From the NCBI GenBank assembly GCA_021018995.1, contig CM037593.1, positions 16,458,088 to 16,522,087 of the forward strand: a DNA stretch of 64,000 bases, in the 5' to 3' direction. Source of the DNA: Chloranthus sessilifolius (Eukaryota; Streptophyta; Magnoliopsida; Chloranthales; Chloranthaceae). How positions within the stretch are numbered: position 1 is the stretch's first letter; each line of letters begins with the position of its first letter. The notes under the pieces are model-generated. The model saw only the letters and a list, made by a program, of their open reading frames with translations. It searched no databases and was not told where the DNA came from. Shown here in pieces: positions 50,380 to 60,462 of the stretch. Position numbers and translations under genes: made by a program.

Positions 50380-50763
50380 ATGGATTCAATCCGATACCGC
50401 ACCCGTTCCGCCGTCAAACGCCTTGTTGAACCAGCTAGGAAAAAGTTACGTCGAGAATCGCCACAGTAACCGCTCGATTTGTCAAATAGAGAAGTCATTG
50501 ATCTTGACTTCGTATCAAATCAAGAAGTCCAATCGAGTTTTGCTCGTTCCATCGAAGCCGGGAATGATCCAACAATGAATTTGATTTCGACTTACTTATG
50601 GGCGGAAGTGGATCCGCAAACGCCACTCGTACCGCCGCCTCCTACCCCACCAACATCTCCGCCACAAGCGCCCATTCCACCACCCGACGAGGGCGGGATC
50701 ACTGAGGAGATGTGGTGTTACGCATTCCCACAGTCGAAGCGAGGGAGCGCTTCCAATGATGAT
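50380..50763 (+). pseudogene. Small Athila 3' ORF, unknown
   Basis: The reading from the ATG at 50380 starts MDSIRYRTRSAVKRLVEPARKK, a basic segment shown here as its first residues. It is followed by VIDLDFVSNQEVQ and a proline-rich stretch (PPPPTPPTSPPQAPIPPP), ending KRGSASNDD. I do not recognise a domain. It lies after its own motif array, as the other Athila ORFs do. It may be a second accessory gene or a remnant of the first. Broken at least once. Confidence 0.4.
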
Positions 50764-52950
50764 TAAGGGATTAGGATTGTTAGCTTTAGGGTCTAGTTTT
50801 AGGAGTCCTTTAGATTTTATTTTATTTTCATATTTTAGTTTAGGTTATTTTCTTTCAATTTTTAATAAGTGTAATAAATTGCACAAGTTTAATAAAAATT
50901 TAATTTAGTTCAATATTCGTGTTTTAAATTTCGGTCGCAATACCTTTCACTTGGCCCGCCTTTTGGTCCTCAATTGCATTTAATAGGTTTGGGGGTCTCA
51001 TACACTCTCCAAAAATCCAGCCAATGAGGACATTGGACGATTCAGGTTTGGAGGAGGGTATTTCTTTCGATTCATATGTGTGGAATTTCACTATTTAAAA
51101 AAAAAAAAAAGGAGAGAAAAAGGGGTTGTTCTCGGATTTTAAAAATGTGTCAGTCAATCGATTGAGACCATTGTCTCAATCGATCAACTGATAGTCATCA
51201 GCCCAGAAGCTTCCTACAGGTCATGGAACTGTCAATAGATTGATTCACAAAAATTAATCGATTGATAGCTGAATTATCAACTCTTTAATCTATTTAAAGA
51301 TTGCATCAGTCAATTGATTGACTGATAACCATTAAACTCATAAATTCTGAATTGATCTCATATTCTTAAATTGTTAATGACCGAAAACTTGTAAAGGAAT
51401 TGTCGTCACACCATGATTGTTCTACAATTGCTCATTAATTTCAATATGTGTTGAAAGATGATTTTCATTATTTTTGTCTGAAAAATTTTGTACCATCACC
51501 ATGTTTTAATTCTAAAATCTGAGAATTAAGTCTAGAACTTGAAATCCTAAGATCCCAAAGAAAGACTAAAACCTAGTAAGCTTTGGAACTTTGTCCTCGT
51601 TTTTAATGAGTGTTGAAAATTTTCGGAATATCTTTGAACTTTATTCTTAATTGTCGAAATCTCATATATTTTATCTCGATCTGTTGATTTTGCATGTGTT
51701 ATATTATTGTGCTAGAAATCATTGTGTAAAAATACAAAAAAAATAGGCATCATTACCATCATGAGAAGAGATGACCAAAGGACATCTTTGGCTCGTTTGT
51801 GTCCAAAATATCTTACTATATATTGTTTTATCTTGTTGCACCCCCTTTGAGCCTCAACTAAAAGATTTTGCCTTAAATATTCCTTGTAAGCTATATTAAC
51901 CATACCCCACACCAATTTAAAAAATCTTACCCTTTAATCTCTGATAAATTAGGGATGAGAGCAAGAAAGGAAATAGAGAGTTATGGCAATAGTATTCGCA
52001 AAGAGTATATGACAGAAAAATAAAAAGAAGAGCAGAGAAGAAAATATATCTTTGAGCAAGAAGTAGAGAAATATGTAAAAGTGGTGTTAAAAAAAAAAAA
52101 AAAAAAAGAAAGAGAAAAGTGATAAAAAGGAAAAAATTTCTGAAAATTTCAAAAAAAAAAGTGTAAAAAAATCAGAAAATCAATTGTGTTTCTTTTTCCA
52201 ATTTCTCAGAGAAATTTGAATCTAATTTCCCCTTTCTTTCTTAATCTTTACCCGAGCCCCATTACAACCTTAGTAAAGACCTTCTTGATCCAATCATGAG
52301 TGGTAAATTCCTTGTGGAGAGTGATTATACAATGTCTATGATTCTTGGTATATGCATGCTTAGGACACAAATATCTTTTCTAATGAGATTTCTTTTTAAA
52401 TTCTTTGTTGCACCATCTTTCTTATAACATGTGAGATTTTTCTAATTTATGTTGTAATTTCATCTCACATGTGGGTGAAAAGTAAAACTATTCATCGGAG
52501 TGATTTTATTTTGAGTGCATACCTATGGTGAGGATTGATCTAGAGGTGGAATCTAAAGACTTCTCGTTTAAACTGATTCTCAGATGAAAGAATTTTAGCA
52601 GTGATAATAGCATGACACTTTGGGCACGAATCATGAGTATTGGAAAAACAATGGATTGAATTGAATGAGCACTAATAAATTGAGCATGGCCAGTAGCATC
52701 TTATAAGTTTTCACGAACATTTAACTATTTAAGGGCATGACTACAATTCTAGAATTTATTAGTTTATGAAGTTTGTAGGTACCTTCACTGAAAACCTTCA
52801 GGAGACACAACTCCTCCACTAGGGATCACCTAGGGGTTTAAAGGCTTATTGCATAGGCTAAATGCAATCGTGTTCTCTACGAAAGTGGCATTCATTTTAT
52901 TTGTTAAATTGTTAATTATTTTATATCTTTGCTCGAGGACTAACAAACTG
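50764..52950 (+). other. Non-coding 3' region of the Athila element
   Basis: This is AT-rich sequence without a convincing ORF. It holds two further palindrome pairs (starts 51154 and 51176, 51232 and 51254, both 22 bp apart), a poly-A run near 52088 and GA-rich stretches near 52000-52150. The tract from 51320 to 52950 shows no recognisable feature. Confidence 0.6.
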
Positions 52951-52964
52951 TAGGTTTGGGGGTG
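52951..52964 (+). other. Polypurine tract of the Athila element
   Basis: TAGGTTTGGGGGTG lies directly before the 3' LTR start TGATCGG. Confidence 0.8.
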
Positions 52965-54354
52965 TGATCGGCGCCGAAATATGACTATATTTCATACCTT
53001 AATTCCTATATTTTGCTATCCAATGAAAGCATCTAATGACTGTTATATAGTTTTAGCGGTTGCAGGTGTTTCTGACCGTTGGATTGTTAAAGAGCGTAAA
53101 AGAGGATAATTAAAGGTTACACAGGAACAGTAGACCAAGAAGTCAACAAAAGCATCAAAATCCGTGAAAGCAAGTGGCTGGCCTAGCATCCATCAGAAGA
53201 AGGAAGATCTTGTCTCTATTTGTCAATCGACTGAGGAGAAACTCTCAATCGATTAACCATAAAGATAACTTAAAAGATTCGAATTCAAATTCAAATTTGG
53301 AAAATCTAGACTCAATCAATTGAGAAAGGATTCTCAATCGATTGAGGCTATTACGAAATTTATCTCATCGGCTCATATAAAAAGAAAGCTACGGCTTTGT
53401 TTTGAAGCTCTCTCTCTATTCTCTACTCTAGGTTCTTTTTTAGGGTTCTTTTCTAATTAGGCTCTCTCTTCTCCTTTAGGATTTTCTTCTCATGGTAGAT
53501 TGTATTTAGGCTTTTACAGTTCTTTTCTTTTACAGTTTGTGGAATCATAGATTGTATCTAGGAAAAGCATTGTAAAGAAATTTTTGGTGATATATACAAA
53601 GTACATATTTAAGAGAATGGCTTCAAGTTTTTAACGAGATTGTACACCAAGGATGAGCGGCTAAAACATTTATTCAAGGAGGATGTGATCCCCAGATAAG
53701 TAACATTTTTATTATTATCTCCACAATTTCTTCGTTTCATCATAGAATCATTCTGCTAAAAAGTGTCTTTCATTGAATATCATTTGAACGCTTCATTATG
53801 GCCGTTGACCACGATTATCAACGATCATAATCTTTAGATCTGTACCTACAGACTGATCTAGGCTGCAGAGTGATTATTTGCTCATTGTCGTAATTTAAGA
53901 ATCTTAAAATACGCTATGCATTTTACAAGATTCATACCGCAATGATAGGCTGAGTCATCATTTTTAGATAGGGTATGTCGGATCGATGATCATGTTTTCT
54001 TACCATTCATTTTTCTTTAAGATAAATGATGGTGTGATTGATGTGTTATGGAATTGTGGGTGTAATAGTAGAAAGGTTATAAATTTAGGGTAGCAAATTC
54101 CTTGATCATTCCTTTAAGTTGTCCTTTTATTTATCAAAATTTATTCTTGCTTAGATTAATCTTCTTTGATGCGTTTAGAATCGTGTGGTGATTGTTTGAC
54201 AAATCGAACTCTCTCCCTTGGTACTTCCTTGAGTATTTTAAATCTCTTTAAGGATCAATTAAATTTCACGCTTCTCTGTAGGTTCGACACCGTTGATTTC
54301 ACCATGCTACAACCAATCTTGTGCACTTGCAAGGGTACAATTTAAAATCGATCA
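52965..54354 (+). repeat. 3' LTR of the Athila element
   Basis: The LTR is 1390 bp and is the partner of 18696-20130. It keeps both 22-bp motif pairs and the TATA box, and is followed by the target duplication GTCAT. Confidence 0.95.
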
Positions 54355-54379
54355 GTCATCTTCCTTTTTTTATATGTAA

Positions 54380-56902
54380 TGTGACAGCCCGGATTTCGGC
54401 ACCCCGAAACCCGTGCCATCAGCACGATCATCTTGACCGTGCCCCTTAGCTAAGCACGGAACACTGGTATATCAAGCATGCAATAGAATAATAAACGAAA
54501 TTTCGGAATTTAAATCTATATTAAGCAACTCCCCAAAAGACAGTTCTACCCTCATGCCTCTGCATGAATGGAGAACCGATCCGAACCATCGATGATAGCA
54601 ATCATCACGGATGGTTCGTCCCAAAAGAATAATCCCAACTCCTTATATACATGGTTTAAACAAAATCAAAGCTTGACATACCAAGCCGTACAAAACTCTC
54701 TCAAAAAGCCCTCAAAGTGGCACAACGGAGTCCTCTAGAAGAAGTCCTCAGGAGGTGGCTCCAACTCTTCGCCGGCCGCAAGGTCCGACTCACCGGGGTC
54801 AGCGTCTCCTGAAGCCTCGGCAGCTGCTAGTAGTGGACCTGTGACGTATAGTCTATAGGGTGAGCTACATCCTAGCTCAATAGGGAACAAACACAGTTGA
54901 ACATATAAATTATTACTCACATATATTCCATAATATGCCATGCATGATGTGTCTATGCAGTTATTGATGAAAACAGTTAAAAAGCATTTCATTACTGTTG
55001 ATTACTTATATTTTCATTTACTCATGAATGATGCTGAAAAGGCCTAAAGCAAAACTTAAACTTTCAACTTAAGTAATCCCCGAGCAATATAGCATCGAGC
55101 CCCGATGAGATACCCTTCATCGTCATCTATATAGACACTTTTAACGTATTCCACAGGAATACAAATATAGTACCAAGCCCTTTCACGGGATTGGTGGCGG
55201 GTTTCACTTATCTCAATTTAACACACAGGGTGTGCTTCTATCTCGGATAAGCCTCACGGCCTACGGTTTAGCGCCGTACGTCCACGGATATCCTGCCGTC
55301 GATCGTGGATATCCCGCCACGTCGGTGGTACCCTATCAAACCTCAAATAACAAAAATATCGGTGCCTTACATATAGTTATTCACCGTGTAAGTGTGCTAT
55401 CTTATATCAGTTAGGCCCTATCAATCATGATTCAATCTTGGATACATCCCTGGGATGTATCCATTCACTTGCATCACACCTGATGCTCTCATCTCTTTAC
55501 TTCTTCATCCCCTGAGGATGGCTCATTATAATTACTCTTATGGATGTCACACGCACACACACTTTTCACAATTCTTAAGCAATAAAATATTTGAATTGAA
55601 TTCTATATCACTACATACATGCTCTTGTAAATAAAGTACATGTTCAAGGTGTTCCCTACCTCAAGTCTTCATTTGATCATTGCACCAAGGTCCCACGTGG
55701 CTCTTTGTGCACTAGTTCACACGTACCACCTATGGTACCACATAACAGGTGAAACACATCACAAAGGATGCAAAAAAGAAGGTCTAAGATCCTCCAAGAA
55801 TCTTAAAGTCAAACTCAAAGGTCAACATAAATTATCTCAGTCGATTAATCGAACTCCAAAATCGATTAATCGAATCTGATTCGATTAATCGATTCCAAAA
55901 ATCGATTAATCGAAAGTCAATATCGATTAATCGATTTTCAAATCGATTAATCGAGATTCTCATTCGATTAATCGAATTCTAATTCGATTAATCGAAATTC
56001 TGACCAAATCGATTCTCGATTGAGTAATCGAGTTCTAAAATCGATTAATCGATCCCAAATCGATTAATCGAAAATTGAAATCGATTAATCGAAATCCCAT
56101 TTGATTAGTCGATTTTCCCAAATCATTTCCTCCATTGGGTCCTTTGGAGGTTCCCGATCGATTAATCGATACCCAAATCGATTAATCGAAATCCAAAAGT
56201 CGATTAATCGAACTCCAATTCGATTAATGAAGTCGTAAAATCTGACTTTTCAACTTCCTGGCCAATTTCGATTAATCGAAACCCAATTTCGATTAATCGA
56301 AATTGTCAGATTCAGCCCATTTCGAGTTGTTCTTCCCAATCTTTTTCCACACTTTTTCCTCTATTTTTATAAACCATTATCCTATGATTTAAACCATTTT
56401 CAACTACAATTTAGCCTCTACGATCTATGCATTTTATTCACAAAAATTTACCTTGAATAAATCTCAAATTGATTTCAAATCGAGCGGTTGGAAGGCTAGG
56501 GTTCCAGCTTTGCTTCTAGCGGATCCCTCGCGTCGGAAGCGTCGAATCCGACGTTTTCTTGCTCGAATCTCCCTTCTTCAACTAGCATTTACTTCTTGTA
56601 TTAATCACTCTCTTTACTCTTCTCTCTCTCTTCTTTACTTCTCTCTCAACCACCAAACTCTTGATTTTAGGGCTATTAAACCCTTTTATCTCCCCTCCTA
56701 GCTTGTGTGTTGAGCACATGCACCTCAGTAGGTGTATGTGACTTTAGATTTTCAACACACACCACATGGCTACACAACCCATCACATCACATTCACTCAT
56801 CACACCCTACACTAACTATCGAACTCCTAATTGGTCAAACCTGTGACCGATCGGGCACAGATCCCGAGGTCATAGTTTAGCGTGATTTTTCGGGCTATTA
56901 CA
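54380..56902 (-). mobile_element. Solo LTR of a Tekay-2-related family, minus orientation
   Basis: The plus strand reads TGTGACAGCCC at the start and GGGCTATTACA at the end, the reverse complement of a Tekay LTR (TGTAATAGCCC...GGGCTGTCACA). It is flanked by a perfect duplication TGTAA (54375-54379 and 56903-56907). It is 2523 bp and carries its own TCGATTAATCGA array (55838-56310) and CATCCC.GGGATG palindromes (near 55440). It begins only 20 bp after the Athila target duplication. The small ORF near 54735 is a shadow. Confidence 0.95.
55838..56310 (-). repeat. TCGATTAATCGA array inside the solo Tekay LTR
   Basis: More than fifteen motif copies at roughly 20-bp steps. This third independent LTR confirms that the array belongs to the family and not to one copy. 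Confidence 0.85.
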
Positions 56903-57054
56903 TGTAAAAAGATGAAATCGCATCTTTTTAAACCCATACATGGGAAGTTCAGTCTAAACACTTGCAATTTGTTCTTTTAATTATAATAAGGCATTTTTAT
57001 ATATAACTCGAGACTCATTCTTTTCAAAATCGTTCATTGTTGTGTATCAAATAA

Positions 57055-57265
57055 TGGGGATCGTTTTTTTCTAAATTCCAATCTACCATATAATAGATTT
57101 TGAGATCATGAGCCTACCATTAGACTGTCAAATGTTGATTCTATGAGACACATTCCAAAAAGTGAAGGTAAATTTGGGATGTGTGCAACATGGAATCAAC
57201 ATATGGCAACTAATGGTAAGCCCATGATCTCAAACTCATTTCAATGGAATATCGAGATAAATAAC
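57055..57265. mobile_element. MITE, family C, short copy
   Basis: The arms around GAGATCATGAGCCTACCATTAG and CTAATGGTAAGCCCATGATCTC (both over 20 bases in full, cited here by their position near 57100-57122 and 57209-57231) are inverted repeats. The inner part matches 61600-61800. No gene is present. The flanks 56908-57054 and 57266-57412 show nothing recognisable. Confidence 0.55.
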
Positions 57266-57412
57266 AATTTCCAATGTCTGATTCAAAAGCATTCACCAAT
57301 TTTGGCACGTGAAACTAGGATTGAGAATGAAGAATCTCATGCTATAAATAAAGGTGCCCTTAATTGTTGAAGATCGATTTTATGTAGCTGAAGCACACCA
57401 AAGAAAGAAGAG

Positions 57413-57852
57413 TAGGGGTGTATTCGGTTCAGTTTGGCCAGTTTTCGTCCAAAACCACAAACCAAACCAGTCCTAATGGGTTTCTAGATTTTCAATCCAA
57501 ACCAAACCGTCCAACTCTTAAACCAAACCAACCCGATTAGATTCGGTTCGGTTCGGTTTGGTTTGGTCGGTTTCGGGTTTCCTATAAGTTCTACTTGCAC
57601 ATCAAAATTTTCTCAACCAATTTTCTTATAAGTTCCACTTTACCGCTTTAGGATTTAGAAATTGGCTAAAGACAAGGGTAGGGTTTTATATAAAAATATG
57701 TATTTAACTGAAATGCCCTTTAAACCGAAACCAACTAAACTTTTCGGTTTTCCTTTTTTCCAAAGTAGTACCCGTCCAAACTGGACCAAACCCGACGGTT
57801 TGGTCCAATTCACTCCGTTTGGTCGGTTCGGTCCAAAAAATGCACAGCCCTA
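57413..57852. mobile_element. hAT-type MITE
   Basis: The left end TAGGGGTGTATTCGGTT and the reverse complement of the right end, TAGGGCTGTGCATTTTT, begin a terminal inverted repeat rich in CGGTTTGG words. The flanks AAGAAGAG (57405-57412) and AGGAAGAG (57853-57860) agree at 7 of 8 bases, the hAT duplication length. It is 440 bp with no coding capacity. Confidence 0.75.
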
Positions 57853-57918
57853 AGGAAGAGCAACAGCTAATGGGGACTAGGGTATTAGAATAAAATAGAA
57901 ACTCTCATGAGTTTTATA

Positions 57919-57920
<2 letters not shown>

Positions 57921-57969
<49 letters not shown>
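57921..57969. repeat. TA microsatellite
   Basis: A pure TA run directly left of MITE-A. Another TA run (58924-58958) borders its right end. Confidence 0.95.
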
Positions 57970-57971
<2 letters not shown>

Positions 57972-58921
57972 GAAAGGGGAAAATGCGCTTGGGTGTAGAG
58001 ATATCTTTACGCCAATTGATATGGGCGCGACACGTAGCACCCTTTTATGAAGAGATGGATGATATTGGAACTAATTTACTAACTAGAGTTACCTTTTGTG
58101 AAGAGATGGGTGATATTAGAACTACTTTACTAACTAGGGTTATAATTTTAAAATATTTTAAAAGTTAAATATCATTTCAGCCATCATTCTTGACTTTTTT
58201 AAAAGTATTTTTAAAGTTTTTTTCTTTTCTCTCTTTTTCTAACAAAGTGTCAGATTTACTTTTTCAAATATATTTTACTCAAAAAAATGAGGGCTCGATA
58301 GCGAAGCGCTAGCACCTCTGCAGAGAAGCGTTGTCGCCTTGTTTTAGGGGCGCTTGCGCTTCGATTAAAAAAAATAAAAATAAAAAATTATGGAAGCGCC
58401 AGTGCCCCTAACACAAAGCGCTAGTGCTTCGGGGATTATTCTTTTTTATGGAAGCGCCAGCGCCCCTAAACGAAGCGCCGACGCTTCGTTTTAAGGGCAC
58501 TGGCGCTTCGATAATTTTTATTTTATTTTATTTTATTCGAAACACTAGCTCCTCTTTTTAAGGGCACTGACGCTTCATTTAGCGGCACCGGCGCTTCATT
58601 TTAGTGGTGTCGACGCTTCGTTTCCAGGTGTTGGCGCTTCGCTCCCAAAGTGTTAGTGTTTTGATCTCGGACGCCATATTTTTTGTGTAAAATATGCATG
58701 AAAAAAGTAAGTTTGACACTTTCTTGGAAAAATAGAGAAAAGAAAGAAACTTTAAAAAAAGTCAAGAATGACGGTTGGAAGGGTATTTAACTTTTAAAAG
58801 CATAACCCTAATTAGTAAAGTGGGCCTCATGCCACCCATCACCTCACAAAAGGGACGCTACGTGTCGCGCTCATATCAATTGACATAAAGATATCTCTAC
58901 ACGCGAGCGCATATCCCCGAG

Positions 58922-58923
<2 letters not shown>
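57970..58923. mobile_element. MITE-A, large inverted-repeat element set in TA repeats, copy 1
   Basis: The left arm contains GTGTAGAGATATCTTTACGC and ATTGATATGGGCGCGACACG. The right arm is its reverse complement (GTGTCGCGCTCATATCAAT near 58862). The pairing continues inwards for about 250 bp through CACCCTTTTATGAAG and its complement. The centre (58290-58640) is a GC-rich set of AAGCGC and GGCGCT words in both orientations. TA microsatellites flank both sides, as in the Micron-type elements of rice. No ORF is supported. Confidence 0.8.
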
Positions 58924-58962
<39 letters not shown>

Positions 58963-59160
58963 GCCCTTACCTCGGATAACCGCCACAAACCTTGTGACTC
59001 GTAAACAATTGCACGAGCAGGCACATCACCATTAGAAAATGATATTTGCATGCTTATTTCAAAAACCTTTATTTTAAAATAAGAAATTCCAATCTTTTTT
59101 AGGAAGTGTAATCATTCAAGTAAGCATGATTACTTCAATAGCAGAAGCCAAAAAAAAATT

Positions 59161-59419
59161 CGAGACTAACTCTCTTAAAAAGTTAATTTTCTTGTAAAGC
59201 ATTCTCGGAGATCATCGTGAAGTCCTTGCTTGAATAAAAGACACCAAGTAAGGTTGGCAACATCGCAACCTCGAGGTCACAGGTTTAAGCCCAACTTACC
59301 TATCAAAAAAAGAAAAAGAAAAGATATCAACTAAATTCCGGTCAAAAAAACTAATACTATTATATCAAATACATGAGTTGCTTCGGCCATTTTAACCTTT
59401 CGGACAATATTTAAAAGAA
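59161..59419. repeat. Duplicated segment S, copy 1
   Basis: It matches 62023-62302 over its whole length (landmarks CTAACTCTCTTAAAAAGT and CATGAGTTGCTTCGGCC). A GGTTTAAGCCC word at 59282 weakly resembles a tRNA B box. The preceding 58959-59160 holds nothing recognisable. Confidence 0.8.
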
Positions 59420-59602
59420 GAGTACCTTTATTTTCACCCAGCAATTCTTTTCATCCACCCTTATAAGTGGGTGGATGAAAAGAATATGTGGGTAGAAATA
59501 AGATGAGACAATAATAATCTTTATTCCCACTCACATATTCTTTCCATCCACCCACATAAATGGGTGGATGGAAAGAATATGTAGGTGGAAATAAAGGCAC
59601 TC
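59420..59602. mobile_element. Mutator-like MITE with proven empty site
   Basis: The left end GAGTACCTTTATTTTCACCC and the reverse complement of the right end, GAGTGCCTTTATTTCCACCT, match at 17 of 20 bases. It is flanked by a perfect 9-bp duplication TTAAAAGAA (59411-59419 and 59603-59611). The other copy of the host segment has a single TTAAAAGAA at 62294-62302 and no insert. It is built of two hairpins around CATCCACCC. Length 183 bp. Confidence 0.9.
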
Positions 59603-59610
59603 TTAAAAGA

Positions 59611-59777
59611 AACCCAAAGAGAGTTATGGAAAAAAAAAATTTAAGCATTAATAAAAAGGTCACTATGCCAACTATATATCCCATCCAAAATGAAGTGTTG
59701 TTTCCAGTCGTAATCAAAGTGGCGACTCACCCTGCAAACTAGACCAGAGTGGAAGAAGACTTTTTCGAAGCACCTTT
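59611..59777. repeat. Repeat U, copy 1
   Basis: A unit AACCCAAAGAGAGTTAT...CCAACT.TATATCCCATCC...TCACCCTGCAAACTAGAC...GAAGAAGAC. The same unit recurs near 60044, 62302 and 63611. Confidence 0.85.
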
Positions 59778-59796
59778 TATATATATATATATATAT

Positions 59797-59965
59797 GGGA
59801 AATGATTATATGACTCGAGTTATATATGGGAGATAAACTCATGACTCGAGCTCCTATTGATTGCATGCCATATCATTTAAGTTAAAAAGTTAATCTGATG
59901 TGACATGTAATTAATGGTTGCTAGAGTCATGAACCTATGTTTCATAACTCAAGGGAGAGGATCAT

Positions 59966-59972
<7 letters not shown>
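59797..59972. mobile_element. MITE-B, copy 1, between TA and CT microsatellites
   Basis: The ends GAAATGATTATATGACTCGAG and GATCATTACTC (with CTCAAGGGAGAG) form an imperfect inverted repeat of about 20 bases. The centre has AAAAAGTTAATCT and GTGACATG words. Copy 2 is at 62497-62659. Both are preceded by TA and followed by CT repeats. Confidence 0.65.

Positions 59973-60031
<59 letters not shown>
59973..60031. repeat. CT then TA compound microsatellite
   Basis: About 40 bases of CT repeat followed by about 18 bases of TA repeat. Confidence 0.95.
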
Positions 60032-60033
<2 letters not shown>

Positions 60034-60043
60034 TTCTCACTAT

Positions 60044-60336
60044 AACCCAAAGAGAGTTATAAGAAAAAAAAAATTAAAGCATTAATAAATTGGTCATTAT
60101 GCCAACTGTATATCCCATCCAAAATAAAGTGTGGTTTCCAGTCGTAATGAAAGCGGCTACTCACCCTGCAAACTAGACTAGACTGGAAGAAGACTTCTCC
60201 GAAGCATCTGGAATGTTTTGGTCAATATATTGACTACAGTAATCAAGTGACTCAAGCGAGTTACCGTCAGATCATGATTAAACATTGACCGCAACATGAT
60301 CTAACAGTCACCAACTTGAGTCAAGGATGACTCGAT
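60044..60336. repeat. Repeat U, copy 2, with palindromic tail
   Basis: It matches copy 4 (63611-63893) to its end, including the imperfect palindrome around GTCAGATCATGATTAAA and GCAACATGATCTAACAG (60270-60320) and the final GACTCGATAT before a TA run. Confidence 0.85.
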
Positions 60337-60355
60337 ATGTATATATATATATATA

Positions 60356-60400
60356 CTAGTGGACCCTCCACGTGTAATGCACGTGAGAGCTATTTATTTG
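60356..60400 (-). mobile_element. Possible Helitron 3' end (minus strand)
   Basis: Read on the minus strand, the hairpin CACGTGCATTACACGTG is followed after 9 bases by CTAG and then a T, as at Helitron 3' ends (hairpin, CTRR, insertion between A and T). The 5' end was not located and no Rep/helicase gene is present. Confidence 0.35.
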
Positions 60401-60462
60401 AAAAATGAATCGTTACAATATAAATTTTAAAAATATTTTTGCATTTTAAAAAAAAATCATTG

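Larger units (their letters stand above)
18696..54354 (+). mobile_element. Athila-type Ty3/gypsy retrotransposon, both LTRs, split by nested insertions
   Basis: The span is 35.7 kb, of which about 14.7 kb is its own. The LTRs start TGATCGG and end AT/GATCA, with a perfect target duplication GTCAT (18691-18695 and 54355-54359). It has the TGGCGCCGCTGTCGGG primer site typical of Athila, gag, protease, RT, RNase H and integrase without a chromodomain, then accessory ORFs before the polypurine tract. A hAT transposon lies between protease and RT, and a solo LTR lies in the accessory ORF. The LTRs differ at about 17 of the first 185 bases by my count, so this is the oldest of the paired-LTR elements here. 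It is a fossil with roughly ten or more breaks. Confidence 0.95.

Noticed and set aside
51712-51915. 67-residue minus-strand ORF in the Athila 3' region
   Set aside because: AT-rich, no motif, opposite to the element; likely chance.
57143-57370. 75-residue ORF near 57.2 kb as a host exon
   Set aside because: It overlaps a MITE hairpin repeated at 61.6 kb and has no recognisable domain.
59250-59300. tRNA-derived SINE suggested by GGTTTAAGCCC at 59282 and the related word near 62163
   Set aside because: No matching A box at the right distance and no tail or target duplication; only a weak B-box resemblance.
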